From: Anaerolineae bacterium
Lineage (GTDB): Bacteria > Chloroflexota > Anaerolineae > Aggregatilineales > Phototrophicaceae
NCBI GenBank assembly: GCA_022826865.1
Contig: JAJDUC010000056.1
Coordinates: forward strand, 104,197 to 168,196
Reading direction: 5' to 3'
DNA: 64,000 bases
Numbering within the stretch: the stretch's first letter is position 1; each line of letters begins with the position of its first letter. Positions 21,147-31,120 of the stretch are shown here, in pieces. The translations under genes and the position numbers were made by a program. The notes below the pieces were generated by a model, which did not search any database, was not told the origin of the DNA, and was given only the letters and a program-made list of their open reading frames with translations.

Positions 21147-22331
21147 GTGGGCGAGCGGATCGCACTCGGCTTCTGCAACAATGTGGATTATGAGATCAAG
21201 TGGAACGCCGATGTTCTTGAAGATCTCATCCGCCATTACCGGATTTCATGCGAAGAGCTTACGACGCGCGCCGACATAAAGTCGGAACGCGATCTCGTCA
21301 TTTCGATTCTGGGCTTCATGTCTGCGGCCGAAGGCGGCGAGCGCTTTGTCGCCAACTCGGAGCTAATTGAAAGATTCGCCGCTCGCTTCGAGAAAAACAT
21401 CACGCTTGGCGGGACCTCCGTTCGCGCCGCGATCGCCATGCGGAGACTGGGTTATACTTCGGCCCTGCATTTGATTACGCAGAACGATCATGTGCGCCGC
21501 CTCATTCCCGGCGACAGCCCCTACGTCTGCAGCAATGCGGCCGACAGCGCCCATCCGCACCTGATCGTGCAATTTGATGGGGGAGATCGCCTGCGCGTCG
21601 GCGACATCGAAATCAGCGCGCGCCAGCCCAACCGTCTCATATATCATTGCAATGCCGATCGTATCGCCTTGAAGATCAATGAAGACTTCGCAAACCTAAT
21701 CGCCGACGCCCAGGTTCTGCTCATATCCGGCTTTAACGCCATGCAAGACACAGGGCTTATTGCGCGACGGCTGGAGGCGGTATTGCGCATTCTGGAGAAA
21801 CTGCCACAAGATGCGACCGTATATCTTGAAGACGGCAGTTATTACGATCCCGCCTTTCGTCAACTTGTCCATCGCGGCCTGGGCGATCGAATCGACGTAT
21901 TCAGCCTGAATGAAGACGAATTGCAGAGCCACCTCAAGCGCAAAGTTGCGCTGCTTGACGACAAGCAAATCTGTGCGGCTCTGGCCGATCTGCACCGGGA
22001 TATCTCGGCCGCCAGCATCGTTTTGCATACTCAGTATTGGGCGCTGGCGCAGGGCGAGGACGCATCGCAGTATGCCGAGGCGCTCAGGGCAGGCGTCAAC
22101 TTGGCGACGGCGCGTTTCCGTTTTGGCGACGATTTTACCGAGGCCGACTACCGCGATATGTGTCGGCGGGCGCCGGGCGAAGCGGCCGCGCGCTTCGCCG
22201 ATGCCATCAACTCCAGAGCCGGCGATCATCTTTTATGTGTGCCGGTGCCGAAGGTCGAGCAGTCGAATGCCACAACAATTGGGCTGGGGGACGCCTTCGT
22301 TGGCGGCTTCCTGCCGAAGCTCTTGACCTAA
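21147..22331 (+). CDS. ADP-dependent phosphofructokinase/glucokinase family sugar kinase
   Basis: 394 aa; 'LGGTSVRAAIAMRRLGYTSALH', 'LISGFNAM', C-terminal 'TTIGLGDAFVGGFLP' catalytic motif. Confidence 0.75.
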   Translation: MGERIALGFCNNVDYEIKWNADVLEDLIRHYRISCEELTTRADIKSERDLVISILGFMSAAEGGERFVANSELIERFAARFEKNITLGGTSVRAAIAMRRLGYTSALHLITQNDHVRRLIPGDSPYVCSNAADSAHPHLIVQFDGGDRLRVGDIEISARQPNRLIYHCNADRIALKINEDFANLIADAQVLLISGFNAMQDTGLIARRLEAVLRILEKLPQDATVYLEDGSYYDPAFRQLVHRGLGDRIDVFSLNEDELQSHLKRKVALLDDKQICAALADLHRDISAASIVLHTQYWALAQGEDASQYAEALRAGVNLATARFRFGDDFTEADYRDMCRRAPGEAAARFADAINSRAGDHLLCVPVPKVEQSNATTIGLGDAFVGGFLPKLLT

Positions 22332-22343
22332 ATTGAAGCGGAT

Positions 22344-24212
22344 TCAGAAATTGCGGCCAGGCACGCGGGCGTCTCCGACGCGCTGCGTAACGCCAATTGA
22401 ATCAAGGTGTTCCAAAAACGGGATAGCGTATTTCCGCGTCGTGCCGAACATATCCCGCAGCGTTTTGGCATCGATTTCTTCCTGCTGGCTGATTTCGCGT
22501 CTGATTTCCGCGACCATGCGCTCATAGGCTTCGAGGCTGAAGGCGATGTTTTCGCTGACGTTGACCAGTTGACGCAGGTCCAGCAGGGCGCGCACCACAT
22601 CTTCCCCGGCCAGCGCGTTCATCTCCGCGATGCTCGGTGGCATGTACGGGTTGGCCTCCAGGGATTGCCGAAGCCGGTCGATGCCGGCCTGCTGCTGGTC
22701 ATTGAACACAATATCATGGTCGGCGGCGCGCAAGAAGTTGCCGTCCAGTACAAGACGATCATCGGCCTCAATTAGCGCATGAAGCAGTTTCATTTTTGTT
22801 TTGAGCCGGCTGGGCAGCTCGGCGCGCGGCATGCCCAGGCGCAGCGGCTGCGACAGATGATATTCGTTTAGCGCGGCGATAATGGCATGACTGAGATGCT
22901 GGCAGGACTTGGTCGCCCAGAGCATGTCCCTGTCCAGCCGGCGAACCAGCCCGGCCTGCAGCGCCTCATCAAGGGCCGCCGCCAGTTCTTCGCGGCCATA
23001 ACCCAGTTTTTTCTGCAAATCGCCGAGCCGCTGCGGCGCGTCCGCCTCGGCCGCCTGTGCCAGGCGCTCGCCCGGCGTACCGCGCAGGCGCAATTCCAAA
23101 GCCGCGATGATTTCAGGCTGGAAGCGCTTCAGTCTGCGCGGGGCCGACGCGTTCACTATGACCCCGCCACCAAGGGTCTCCGCGGGCGACGGATAACGCA
23201 AAATGAAGCGATCGCCGCGCGAAAGCGCTGCAGGTGCGCGCAGCCGGAGCTGCAGCCAGCCGCTTTCACCCGGCGCGAGCGCGTCTGAATCGAGGAGCCG
23301 GACCCGGGCGATGGATTCGCTGGCGCCGCAGAAGACCTTAACTTCCGAATTGTGCTTGAGCGGGCGTTCAATATCGGGCAGTTGTCTGAAATGCGCATCG
23401 GCAAGAAGGGTTGGGGAAAGCTGTCCCGGGTAGGTCAGCACATGGCCGCGCTGGATTTGGTAGCTGCTGACGCCAGCGACATTAATGGCGACACGGCTGC
23501 CGGGCAAGGCGATTTTCACTTCGCGCTTGTAGCTTTGCAAACCGCGAACGCGGCCGATGCGCCCCGAGGGCTGCGCTTCTACCGCGTCCCCTATTGAAAG
23601 GCTCCCGCCGTTGAGTGTGCCGGTGACAACCGTGCCAAAGCCACTGACGACAAAAACGCGATCGACGGGCAGACGCGGCTGTTGATAATTGACGCGCTGC
23701 GGCAGGCCGTCCAATAGCGCCTGCAAGCTTTTAAGCAGTTCAGGCAGGCCGGCGCCGGAATGGGCGGATACGGGGATGATGGGGGTATCCTCATATTGGC
23801 TGCTCGCCAGCAATTCCTCGACCTCCAACTCCACCAATTCGATCCACTCCGGATCGTCAATCAGATCGATCTTACTGAGCACAACCAAAACTTTTTTCAC
23901 ATCCAGGAGGCCGAGGATAGAAAGATGTTCACGAGTCTGCGGCATGATGCCTTCGTCAGCGGCAATGACGAGCAAAGCGGCGTCTATGCCGCCGACCCCG
24001 GCCAGCATATTCTCGATGAAGTCCCGATGGCCGGGGACATCCACAATACCGATGGTTTCGCCGTCGGGCAGGTCCAGCCAGGCGAAGCCCAGGTCAATCG
24101 TCATTTGGCGGCTCTGCTCTTCCGCGAGCCGGTCGGGATTGATACCGCTCAGTTTGGCGACAAGTGTGGATTTGCCGTGATCGACATGCCCGGCAGTGCC
24201 GACAACACGCAT
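22344..24212 (-). CDS. selB: Selenocysteine-specific elongation factor SelB
   Basis: 'GTAGHVDHGKSTLVAKLSGINPDRLAEEQSRQMTIDLGFAWL' and C-terminal winged helices. Confidence 0.92.
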   Translation of the reverse strand: MRVVGTAGHVDHGKSTLVAKLSGINPDRLAEEQSRQMTIDLGFAWLDLPDGETIGIVDVPGHRDFIENMLAGVGGIDAALLVIAADEGIMPQTREHLSILGLLDVKKVLVVLSKIDLIDDPEWIELVELEVEELLASSQYEDTPIIPVSAHSGAGLPELLKSLQALLDGLPQRVNYQQPRLPVDRVFVVSGFGTVVTGTLNGGSLSIGDAVEAQPSGRIGRVRGLQSYKREVKIALPGSRVAINVAGVSSYQIQRGHVLTYPGQLSPTLLADAHFRQLPDIERPLKHNSEVKVFCGASESIARVRLLDSDALAPGESGWLQLRLRAPAALSRGDRFILRYPSPAETLGGGVIVNASAPRRLKRFQPEIIAALELRLRGTPGERLAQAAEADAPQRLGDLQKKLGYGREELAAALDEALQAGLVRRLDRDMLWATKSCQHLSHAIIAALNEYHLSQPLRLGMPRAELPSRLKTKMKLLHALIEADDRLVLDGNFLRAADHDIVFNDQQQAGIDRLRQSLEANPYMPPSIAEMNALAGEDVVRALLDLRQLVNVSENIAFSLEAYERMVAEIRREISQQEEIDAKTLRDMFGTTRKYAIPFLEHLDSIGVTQRVGDARVPGRNF

Positions 24213-24215
24213 CGC

Positions 24216-25442
24216 TCAGGCGCTGTTCTGGCGGTCGATCGCAATGCGATTATTGCTCAGCGCCCCATCGGCTCCATCGCCTGTGTCATATTCATGCAGC
24301 ATCGCCTGATAGCGTTCGCGGTAGAGATCGGCGCGGGCGCGTTCTAGCAGCCACAGTCGGTCGATACCGCCGCGCAAAGCCGGTATCAGCTTTTCGACAT
24401 CGCCTACGCGATGGATGAAGTTATCAAACTCTCTATCGTGGTTGCGCCAGACCTCGTCGTTGGAAAGGGTCAACTGCTTCCAGCGCTTTTGGTCGTCATC
24501 GCGCCAATCGCTCCATTCTTCGCGGAAGCGTTCTTCGCTCAGGCGTTGCATCTCCGAAGCTTCATTGATGCGCCGTTCGAGCCGGTCGCCGATGCGGTTA
24601 AAGTCATCGATGATGCGCTTCATTTCCCGGTAGGCCTGGGCCCAAACCTCGAAGCGCTCAATATTGCGCTGCAACTCCTCATCGTGCACGCTGAAGCGCT
24701 TGGTTAGATCGACCAACTGCTGGTCGCGCTGCTGCACAAGAAGCTGCTGCTGATCGATAAATTGTTGGATTTGTTCGCGACGGTCGCGGTCGATATTGTT
24801 GAAGTCTTGAATGCGCTTTTCATTTCTGACCGCCAGCTCCTCGAGCAGGGTGATCTTGGGCTGCAGGCTATCAACCGTTTTTCTGTATTCGGGCAGCTCG
24901 GTTTCTATCTCGGCCAGGCGTCGCGTGTCGGTGCGGCGCTGCTCCTCCAGGAATGCCAGGCGCCGGTCGGGCCCTTCCAGGGTTTTGGCCAAATCATCCA
25001 TTTCCTGATTCAGGATGCGCATGGCATTGGTCAGGCGGTCGCCTTCAACCTGCATATCGCTGATGTTTGCAAGCTGCCGTTCGAGACGGTCGGCCTTGTC
25101 CGCCAGTTCACGCACCGCGCGCTGGATAGACTCGCGCTGCAACTCGAAGCGACGCTCGGCTTCACGCTCGGCAGTCAGGCGGCGCGCCTCGGCGCTTTCC
25201 AGCATGTCTTCCGCATCTTGGCGCATGCGCTCCAGGATATCTTGTTCCTTTTGCGCGGGCAGCGCCTCCTGCCGAATCAATACCTGATCCGACTCGACCG
25301 TGTTTACCTGGCGCTGCATACCCGCAAGCAGGTCCGCCTGTTGGGCTAGACGTTGTTCCAATTCCGCGATTGTGGCTTTGTCACGACGACGTTCCTCATC
25401 GAGCCACTCTATCATACTGGCTATCTGATTGATCTGCATCAT
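24216..25442 (-). CDS. Long coiled-coil protein of unknown function
   Basis: Heptad-rich, Q/E/R-rich from MMQINQIASMIEWLDEERRRDK; start trimmed; 3 nt upstream of selB. Confidence 0.75.
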   Translation of the reverse strand: MMQINQIASMIEWLDEERRRDKATIAELEQRLAQQADLLAGMQRQVNTVESDQVLIRQEALPAQKEQDILERMRQDAEDMLESAEARRLTAEREAERRFELQRESIQRAVRELADKADRLERQLANISDMQVEGDRLTNAMRILNQEMDDLAKTLEGPDRRLAFLEEQRRTDTRRLAEIETELPEYRKTVDSLQPKITLLEELAVRNEKRIQDFNNIDRDRREQIQQFIDQQQLLVQQRDQQLVDLTKRFSVHDEELQRNIERFEVWAQAYREMKRIIDDFNRIGDRLERRINEASEMQRLSEERFREEWSDWRDDDQKRWKQLTLSNDEVWRNHDREFDNFIHRVGDVEKLIPALRGGIDRLWLLERARADLYRERYQAMLHEYDTGDGADGALSNNRIAIDRQNSA

Positions 25443-25546
25443 CGCCACTCCGCAGGCCACGGAAACATGACCTATATGCCCACTGCGCCAATTATAGCAT
25501 CTGGTCCGCGCCGTATCAATTATCGGGAGCGCCGGCGAATCCAGTG

Positions 25547-25575
25547 TTGACAGCGCCCGAAGCGACACCTATACT
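25547..25575 (+). promoter_or_regulatory. Sigma70-type promoter of the his leader/operon
   Basis: TTGACA-17 nt-TATACT. Confidence 0.85.
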
Positions 25576-25602
25576 TCGCTTCAACAAGATCTGGACTGAA
25601 CC

Positions 25603-25665
25603 ATGAACGCCAAACGCAGCCATCATCATTGCATTTACCCCGCGCGAGCGATGCAGGGCAGTTAG
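25603..25665 (+). CDS. His-operon leader peptide MNAKRSHHHCIYPARAMQGS
   Basis: 20-codon ORF with three consecutive CAT codons between promoter and terminator upstream of hisH. Confidence 0.82.
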   Translation: MNAKRSHHHCIYPARAMQGS

Positions 25666-25694
25666 CGTTCAACGCAAGAAGTTTGAATTTGCCG

Positions 25695-25718
25695 CCTCGC
25701 TCCTCAGCGGGGTTTTTT
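25695..25718 (+). terminator. Attenuator terminator of the his leader
   Basis: CCTCGCT-CCTC-AGCGGGG followed by TTTTTT. Confidence 0.88.
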
Positions 25719-25738
25719 CATTTCAGGAAGGAGTTCAT

Positions 25739-26347
25739 ATGCTTGCGGTCATCGATTATGGCGCCGGCAACCTGCGCAGTGTCCTGCATGCTTTGCGGCA
25801 TCTGGGCGCGCGCGATATGCAAGTGGTTCAAGATCCGCAGCCGCTCCAGCGGGCGGACAAGATTATACTCCCGGGCGTGGGCGCGTTTGGCGCCTGCCTG
25901 GCGCAGATGCGCGCGCAGCGCCTGGACGACACTTTAAAGGCGGCGCTCGCGGACGGCGTGCCCTATCTTGGCATCTGCGTCGGCATGCAAATGCTTTATG
26001 AAGTGGGCGAAGAGATGGGCGAGCATGAGGGCTTGGGCGTACTGGGCGGTCGCGTAGTTCGTTTCCCGCATTTTTGCGACCGAAAGGTGCCGCACATGGG
26101 TTGGAATCAGCTGAACATCAGAAAGAAATCCGCCTTGCTGAACGGCATGGATGCCGCCAGTTACACCTACTTTGTACACAGCTACTATTGCGCGCCGTCC
26201 GACCCGAATACCGTCGTTGCTTCCGTGGATTACGGCGTTGAATTTGCCGCGATGGTGCAGCATGACAATATAATCGGCGTGCAATTCCATCCCGAGAAAA
26301 GCCAAAGAGCCGGATTGAAGATTCTGTCGAATTTCCTGCGGATCTAG
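25739..26347 (+). CDS. hisH: Imidazole glycerol phosphate synthase glutaminase subunit
   Basis: MLAVIDYGAGNLRSVLHAL...GICVGMQML...GVQFHPEKSQ; SD AGGAAGGAG. Confidence 0.96.
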   Translation: MLAVIDYGAGNLRSVLHALRHLGARDMQVVQDPQPLQRADKIILPGVGAFGACLAQMRAQRLDDTLKAALADGVPYLGICVGMQMLYEVGEEMGEHEGLGVLGGRVVRFPHFCDRKVPHMGWNQLNIRKKSALLNGMDAASYTYFVHSYYCAPSDPNTVVASVDYGVEFAAMVQHDNIIGVQFHPEKSQRAGLKILSNFLRI

Positions 26348-26354
26348 GAGCGCA

Positions 26355-27079
<725 letters not shown>

Positions 27080-27081
27080 AT

Positions 27082-27864
27082 ATGCTGGCGAAACGAATCA
27101 TACCCTGCCTGGACGTATTGGACGGGCGCGTGGTCAAGGGGGTAAATTTTGTCAATCTGCGGGATGCCGGTGACCCGGTGGAGCAAGCAGTTATCTATGA
27201 CCGAGAAGGCGCCGATGAATTGGTCTTCCTTGACATCACGGCGTCGCATGAGGGGCGCGCTACGACGCTGGAAATGGTCCGGCAGGTTGCCGACAGCATT
27301 TTCATACCCTATTGCGTTGGCGGGGGCATTCGCACGATCGACGATATACGCGATACCTTGTTGGCCGGCGCGGACAAAGTGTCGATCAACAGCGCGGCTG
27401 TGCGCGACCCGGATCTGATCAGCGCCGGCGCCTGGGGCTTCGGCAGTCAATGCATTGTCGTCGCCATCGACCCGCGACGACTGGATGGCAAATGGGTGGT
27501 GCACATCAACGGCGGACGCATTCCAACCGATAAGGAAGCGGTCTCCTGGGCGAAGGAAGTCGAAGACCGCGGCGCCGGCGAAATTCTGCTCACCAGTATG
27601 GATAAAGACGGCACCAAGTCGGGATATGATATCGAAATGACGCAGGCGGTCGCGGATGCGGTATCGATCCCGGTCATCGCTTCCGGGGGCGCGGGCAGCG
27701 CGCGGCACTTCCAGGAAGCGCTTGAAACAGGCATGGCCGATGCTGCCTTGGCGGCGAGCTTGTTCCACTTTAGTGAATTGCGGATCGGAGAGTTGAAGCG
27801 TTATCTGCACGGGCAGGACTTGCCGATCCGCCTGACAGGCTGGGAGGGCGGCAATGACGCTTAG
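27082..27864 (+). CDS. hisF: Imidazole glycerol phosphate synthase cyclase subunit
   Basis: [34 protein letters not shown]. Confidence 0.97.
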   Translation: MLAKRIIPCLDVLDGRVVKGVNFVNLRDAGDPVEQAVIYDREGADELVFLDITASHEGRATTLEMVRQVADSIFIPYCVGGGIRTIDDIRDTLLAGADKVSINSAAVRDPDLISAGAWGFGSQCIVVAIDPRRLDGKWVVHINGGRIPTDKEAVSWAKEVEDRGAGEILLTSMDKDGTKSGYDIEMTQAVADAVSIPVIASGGAGSARHFQEALETGMADAALAASLFHFSELRIGELKRYLHGQDLPIRLTGWEGGNDA

Positions 27865-28213
27865 GGCCGAGGCGCTCGCCGCCATCAAATGGAATGCGCA
27901 AGGGCTGGTTCCGGCGATCGTTCAGGATGCTGAATCAGGCGATGTATTGATGATGGCATATATGAATGCCGCCTCCCTGATGAAAACGCTGGAGTTGGGG
28001 CAGGCGGTGTTTTGGAGCCGAAGCCGCAGCGAGCTGTGGCGGAAGGGCGCTACCTCGGGCAATACGCAGCGCGTCGTCGAGATTCGCATCGATTGCGATG
28101 CCGATACGCTTCTGCTGCTTGTGGCGCCGGCCGGCCCGGCTTGTCATACTGGGGAGCAGAGTTGTTTCTTCCGCAGTCTGGAAGATTTCGCGCGGGAACC
28201 GAAACGTTATTAA
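27854..28213 (+). CDS. hisI: Phosphoribosyl-AMP cyclohydrolase
   Basis: [25 protein letters not shown]...[16 protein letters not shown]...[10 protein letters not shown]; overlaps hisF by 11 nt. Confidence 0.95.
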   Translation: MTLRAEALAAIKWNAQGLVPAIVQDAESGDVLMMAYMNAASLMKTLELGQAVFWSRSRSELWRKGATSGNTQRVVEIRIDCDADTLLLLVAPAGPACHTGEQSCFFRSLEDFAREPKRY

Positions 28214-28226
28214 ATTAGAGGTCAAC

Positions 28227-28517
28227 GTGGACGACATGCTCGATCAATTGGAAGCGATCATCCGCGACCGTCAACAGAAACCGGTCGAGGGCAGCTACAC
28301 CAACAGGCTACTTGCTCGCGGACGCAATCACATCGCACAAAAAATGGGCGAAGAAGCGGTCGAGGTATTGGTGGCGGCCTTGAGCCAAGGGAAAAAAGAA
28401 CAGATCGACGAATTGGCTGATCTGTTTTATCATACGCTTGTTCTCATGGCCGAGCTTGACCTGAGCCTCGACGATGTCCGTCAAAGGCTGCGGGAACGAC
28501 ATCAACCGCGGCCTTGA
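28227..28517 (+). CDS. hisE: Phosphoribosyl-ATP pyrophosphatase
   Basis: LEAIIRDRQQKPVEGSYTNRLLARGRNHIAQKMGEEAVEVLVAA; GTG 28227 or ATG 28236 start. Confidence 0.92.
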   Translation: MDDMLDQLEAIIRDRQQKPVEGSYTNRLLARGRNHIAQKMGEEAVEVLVAALSQGKKEQIDELADLFYHTLVLMAELDLSLDDVRQRLRERHQPRP

Positions 28518-28532
28518 CCCCGATCAATCCTC

Positions 28533-30329
28533 TCAAGCATCGGTATATTCGCTGACAGCGGCGAATCCGCGCCAGGGTAAAAGCTCGTCACTGTCGATAG
28601 TCGCCGACAGCGCTTCGCGCGTTGAATAGAGGGCGCCCACAATTGGCGACGATTCATCCAGCATGCCGTCGGTCCCGGGCACTGCCGTAGTGATCAGCAT
28701 GGCGTTATCGGGGAAATAAAACATCAGCAACATCTCTTCCGCCGAGAAAGGCAGGCCGCGATAGAAAAGCGGCTCGCCATAGGACGCGATGGCGTCGCCA
28801 AAGCGCATTGTTGGCGCAAACTGCAGCACAATCAATTGGACGGACCCGCTATCGCTGCTGGATATATGGCAGCAGACGGGACCATCCGCGCGACCAAAGA
28901 CAAATCCGTCCGGCGCTAACTGCGGCTCGCCAATTCCGTCCAGACCCTGGACAATCGCCATCGCATCGTCGAATGAGGTCTCGCCCGGCACGATGCTCCG
29001 CCAACACGGAGGCGCGCATGGCTCGCCCGTGATCAGCCCAGTATCCGCCAGGTAGTATTGGCTCAAGAGGCTTTGCCTGGGCGGACCGACGCTGACGGCG
29101 CCGGAACCTTCCGCCAGCTGTCGTAACTGCTCGATGCTCAAGCCTCCGCGCTGCTGCGCAGCATCCCCGATGAAAATGGCTTCCAGCCGGCCGCCGTCTT
29201 CGCGGGCGCGCATTGCCGGCGTTCCGGCTACAAGCGCGCTTTGCGCCAAATGGGTATCAATCAAGAATTGTATGGCGCGGCTCTGACAGGCTTCGAGCGC
29301 AGCGGCGTCAAGCCCGAGCAGGTCGGAAAGCCGTTCGGCAACCGAATCCAGATTGCCCGAGCCGGCGAAACCAAATAGCAGATCGTGGGCATCCCAGAAT
29401 TTGCCCAGGTCCTGCGCGCCGACGCATTCGGCAAGCGTGGCTAGCTCAGTTGAATACTGCGGATCCACCAGCGGATAGAATCGGAATTCGAATTGCGCCT
29501 GGCCTGTTCGCACAAATTCGTCGATAAAGGCCTGGACAGTTGTCTGATAAGACTGGCAGTGCGGGCATAAGAAATCTTCAAAGGCGACGACCGCCAGCGG
29601 CGCTTCGGGCTCACCCAGAACAAATCCGCCATCGGCGCGCCGGAAAGCCGTCAGTCCTGCGTATGCGCCGTATTTGACCGTTACCGATGCCGGCGTCTCC
29701 GGGCGAATGGCGTTGACTATCGCCGGATAATGCTCAGGCAGCGCCAGCGCGATCGGCACAGGATCGGCATCGCCGTATTGCGCGAAGAGAGAGGGTGTAG
29801 CCGCCACGCCGAGGCGCCGACCCAATTCCGCATCCACCTCGTGCTGATTGGCGCCGGCCGCGCAATCACGAAGCGCCTCATGGTCCATGTCAAGGGCGCT
29901 GGCATAGTCAGCGATGGTCTCATCGGTGAAACCGCGCTTGCTAACGATGTCGAACATCAGGTCGCGGGCGAACCAAAACTTGCCCGGGCTTAAGGTATCC
30001 GCGCATTCCACCAATCCGGCGCTAAAGACCGAAAGTTCGGGGTCGACAACCGGGAAGACGCGATATTCAAATTGCGCCTGGCCGCTTAGTACATAATCCC
30101 AGATGTAGGCGCTGATGATCGGTTCGTAGTTCTGGCAGCTCACGCAGAGAAAGTCCGAAAACGCGATCAGCTTTAGTTTCGCGTCCGGGTCCCCCAGCAC
30201 GAAGGCGCCATCGGCCGCGCGCGCCTTTTCCACATTGGCATAGGGGTCGGGGGCTTCCTGAGCGCCGACCATTCCACTCAATACGCAGAACAATAGCGCT
30301 GGCATTATAATCCAGAGGCATCTCGACAT
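28533..30329 (-). CDS. Secreted protein with tandem DsbA/thioredoxin-like domains
   Basis: Signal peptide; 'DFLCVSCQNYEP' (CVSC) and 'DFLCPHCQSYQ' (CPHC) active sites plus a C-terminal domain. Confidence 0.85.
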   Translation of the reverse strand: MSRCLWIIMPALLFCVLSGMVGAQEAPDPYANVEKARAADGAFVLGDPDAKLKLIAFSDFLCVSCQNYEPIISAYIWDYVLSGQAQFEYRVFPVVDPELSVFSAGLVECADTLSPGKFWFARDLMFDIVSKRGFTDETIADYASALDMDHEALRDCAAGANQHEVDAELGRRLGVAATPSLFAQYGDADPVPIALALPEHYPAIVNAIRPETPASVTVKYGAYAGLTAFRRADGGFVLGEPEAPLAVVAFEDFLCPHCQSYQTTVQAFIDEFVRTGQAQFEFRFYPLVDPQYSTELATLAECVGAQDLGKFWDAHDLLFGFAGSGNLDSVAERLSDLLGLDAAALEACQSRAIQFLIDTHLAQSALVAGTPAMRAREDGGRLEAIFIGDAAQQRGGLSIEQLRQLAEGSGAVSVGPPRQSLLSQYYLADTGLITGEPCAPPCWRSIVPGETSFDDAMAIVQGLDGIGEPQLAPDGFVFGRADGPVCCHISSSDSGSVQLIVLQFAPTMRFGDAIASYGEPLFYRGLPFSAEEMLLMFYFPDNAMLITTAVPGTDGMLDESSPIVGALYSTREALSATIDSDELLPWRGFAAVSEYTDA

Positions 30330-30455
30330 CTGTGCTCCCTCGCAATTTTAGACAGACTATCAGTGTCGCACAATCGGCTCAGGATTCAAAGCTTGTATCG
30401 GGTAGCGGAAGAGCGCTAGACTAGCAGGCGCGACCTGCAATGCAGTGGGAGACAG

Positions 30456-30869
30456 ATGCCGCCGGCCGACCGCCATATCAGCCAATGCGCGTTTCACGTG
30501 CGCTACGCCGAAACGGACGCCATGGGCCTGGCGCATCATGCCGCATACCTGGTCTGGTTCGAAGAAGGGCGCAGCGCCTTCATCCGCGAACAGGGCTGGA
30601 GTTACGCGGATATTGAGGCCTCCGGTTATTTTCTTGTAGCGGCCGATCTCGAAGCGCGTTACCGCAAGGCAGCGCGTTACGATCAGTTGGTCACGGTCAA
30701 GACCTGGATAGAAGACTGCAGAACCCGAACGATTAGTTTCGGCTGTGCGATTGTTGACGCGGACAGTGAAGATTTGCTCTTTAGCGCCTCGCTCAAGCTT
30801 GTCTGCCTGAATGCTTCCGGCCAGGTCACAAGGATACCGTTGGAGTGGCAAGCATGGCTCAAAACCTGA
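30456..30869 (+). CDS. Acyl-CoA thioesterase, hotdog fold (YbgC/4HBT-like)
   Basis: FHVRYAETDAMGLAHHAAYLVWFEEGRSAFI. Confidence 0.88.
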   Translation: MPPADRHISQCAFHVRYAETDAMGLAHHAAYLVWFEEGRSAFIREQGWSYADIEASGYFLVAADLEARYRKAARYDQLVTVKTWIEDCRTRTISFGCAIVDADSEDLLFSASLKLVCLNASGQVTRIPLEWQAWLKT

Positions 30870-31120
30870 GCCGAAGCTTGACTGCGGCAAGCGGGCAACG
30901 GGGTACAGCCTGCAAATAACCTGAAAGAAAGCCCCAAGCAATCTTGTTCTGATGCCTTTGGCCTAAGGAATCTGCGTGTCGCAGCATCTAAAGCTGAGGG
31001 CATTGGCTGGGAAACAAAATTAACTTTTATAAAGGGCCTACGGATTCTTGTAGTAAGGTAAAGAAAAGCGATATAATTAGTTAAGTGCAAATCACTGCAT
31101 GACATCGGAAGCGCGAATCA

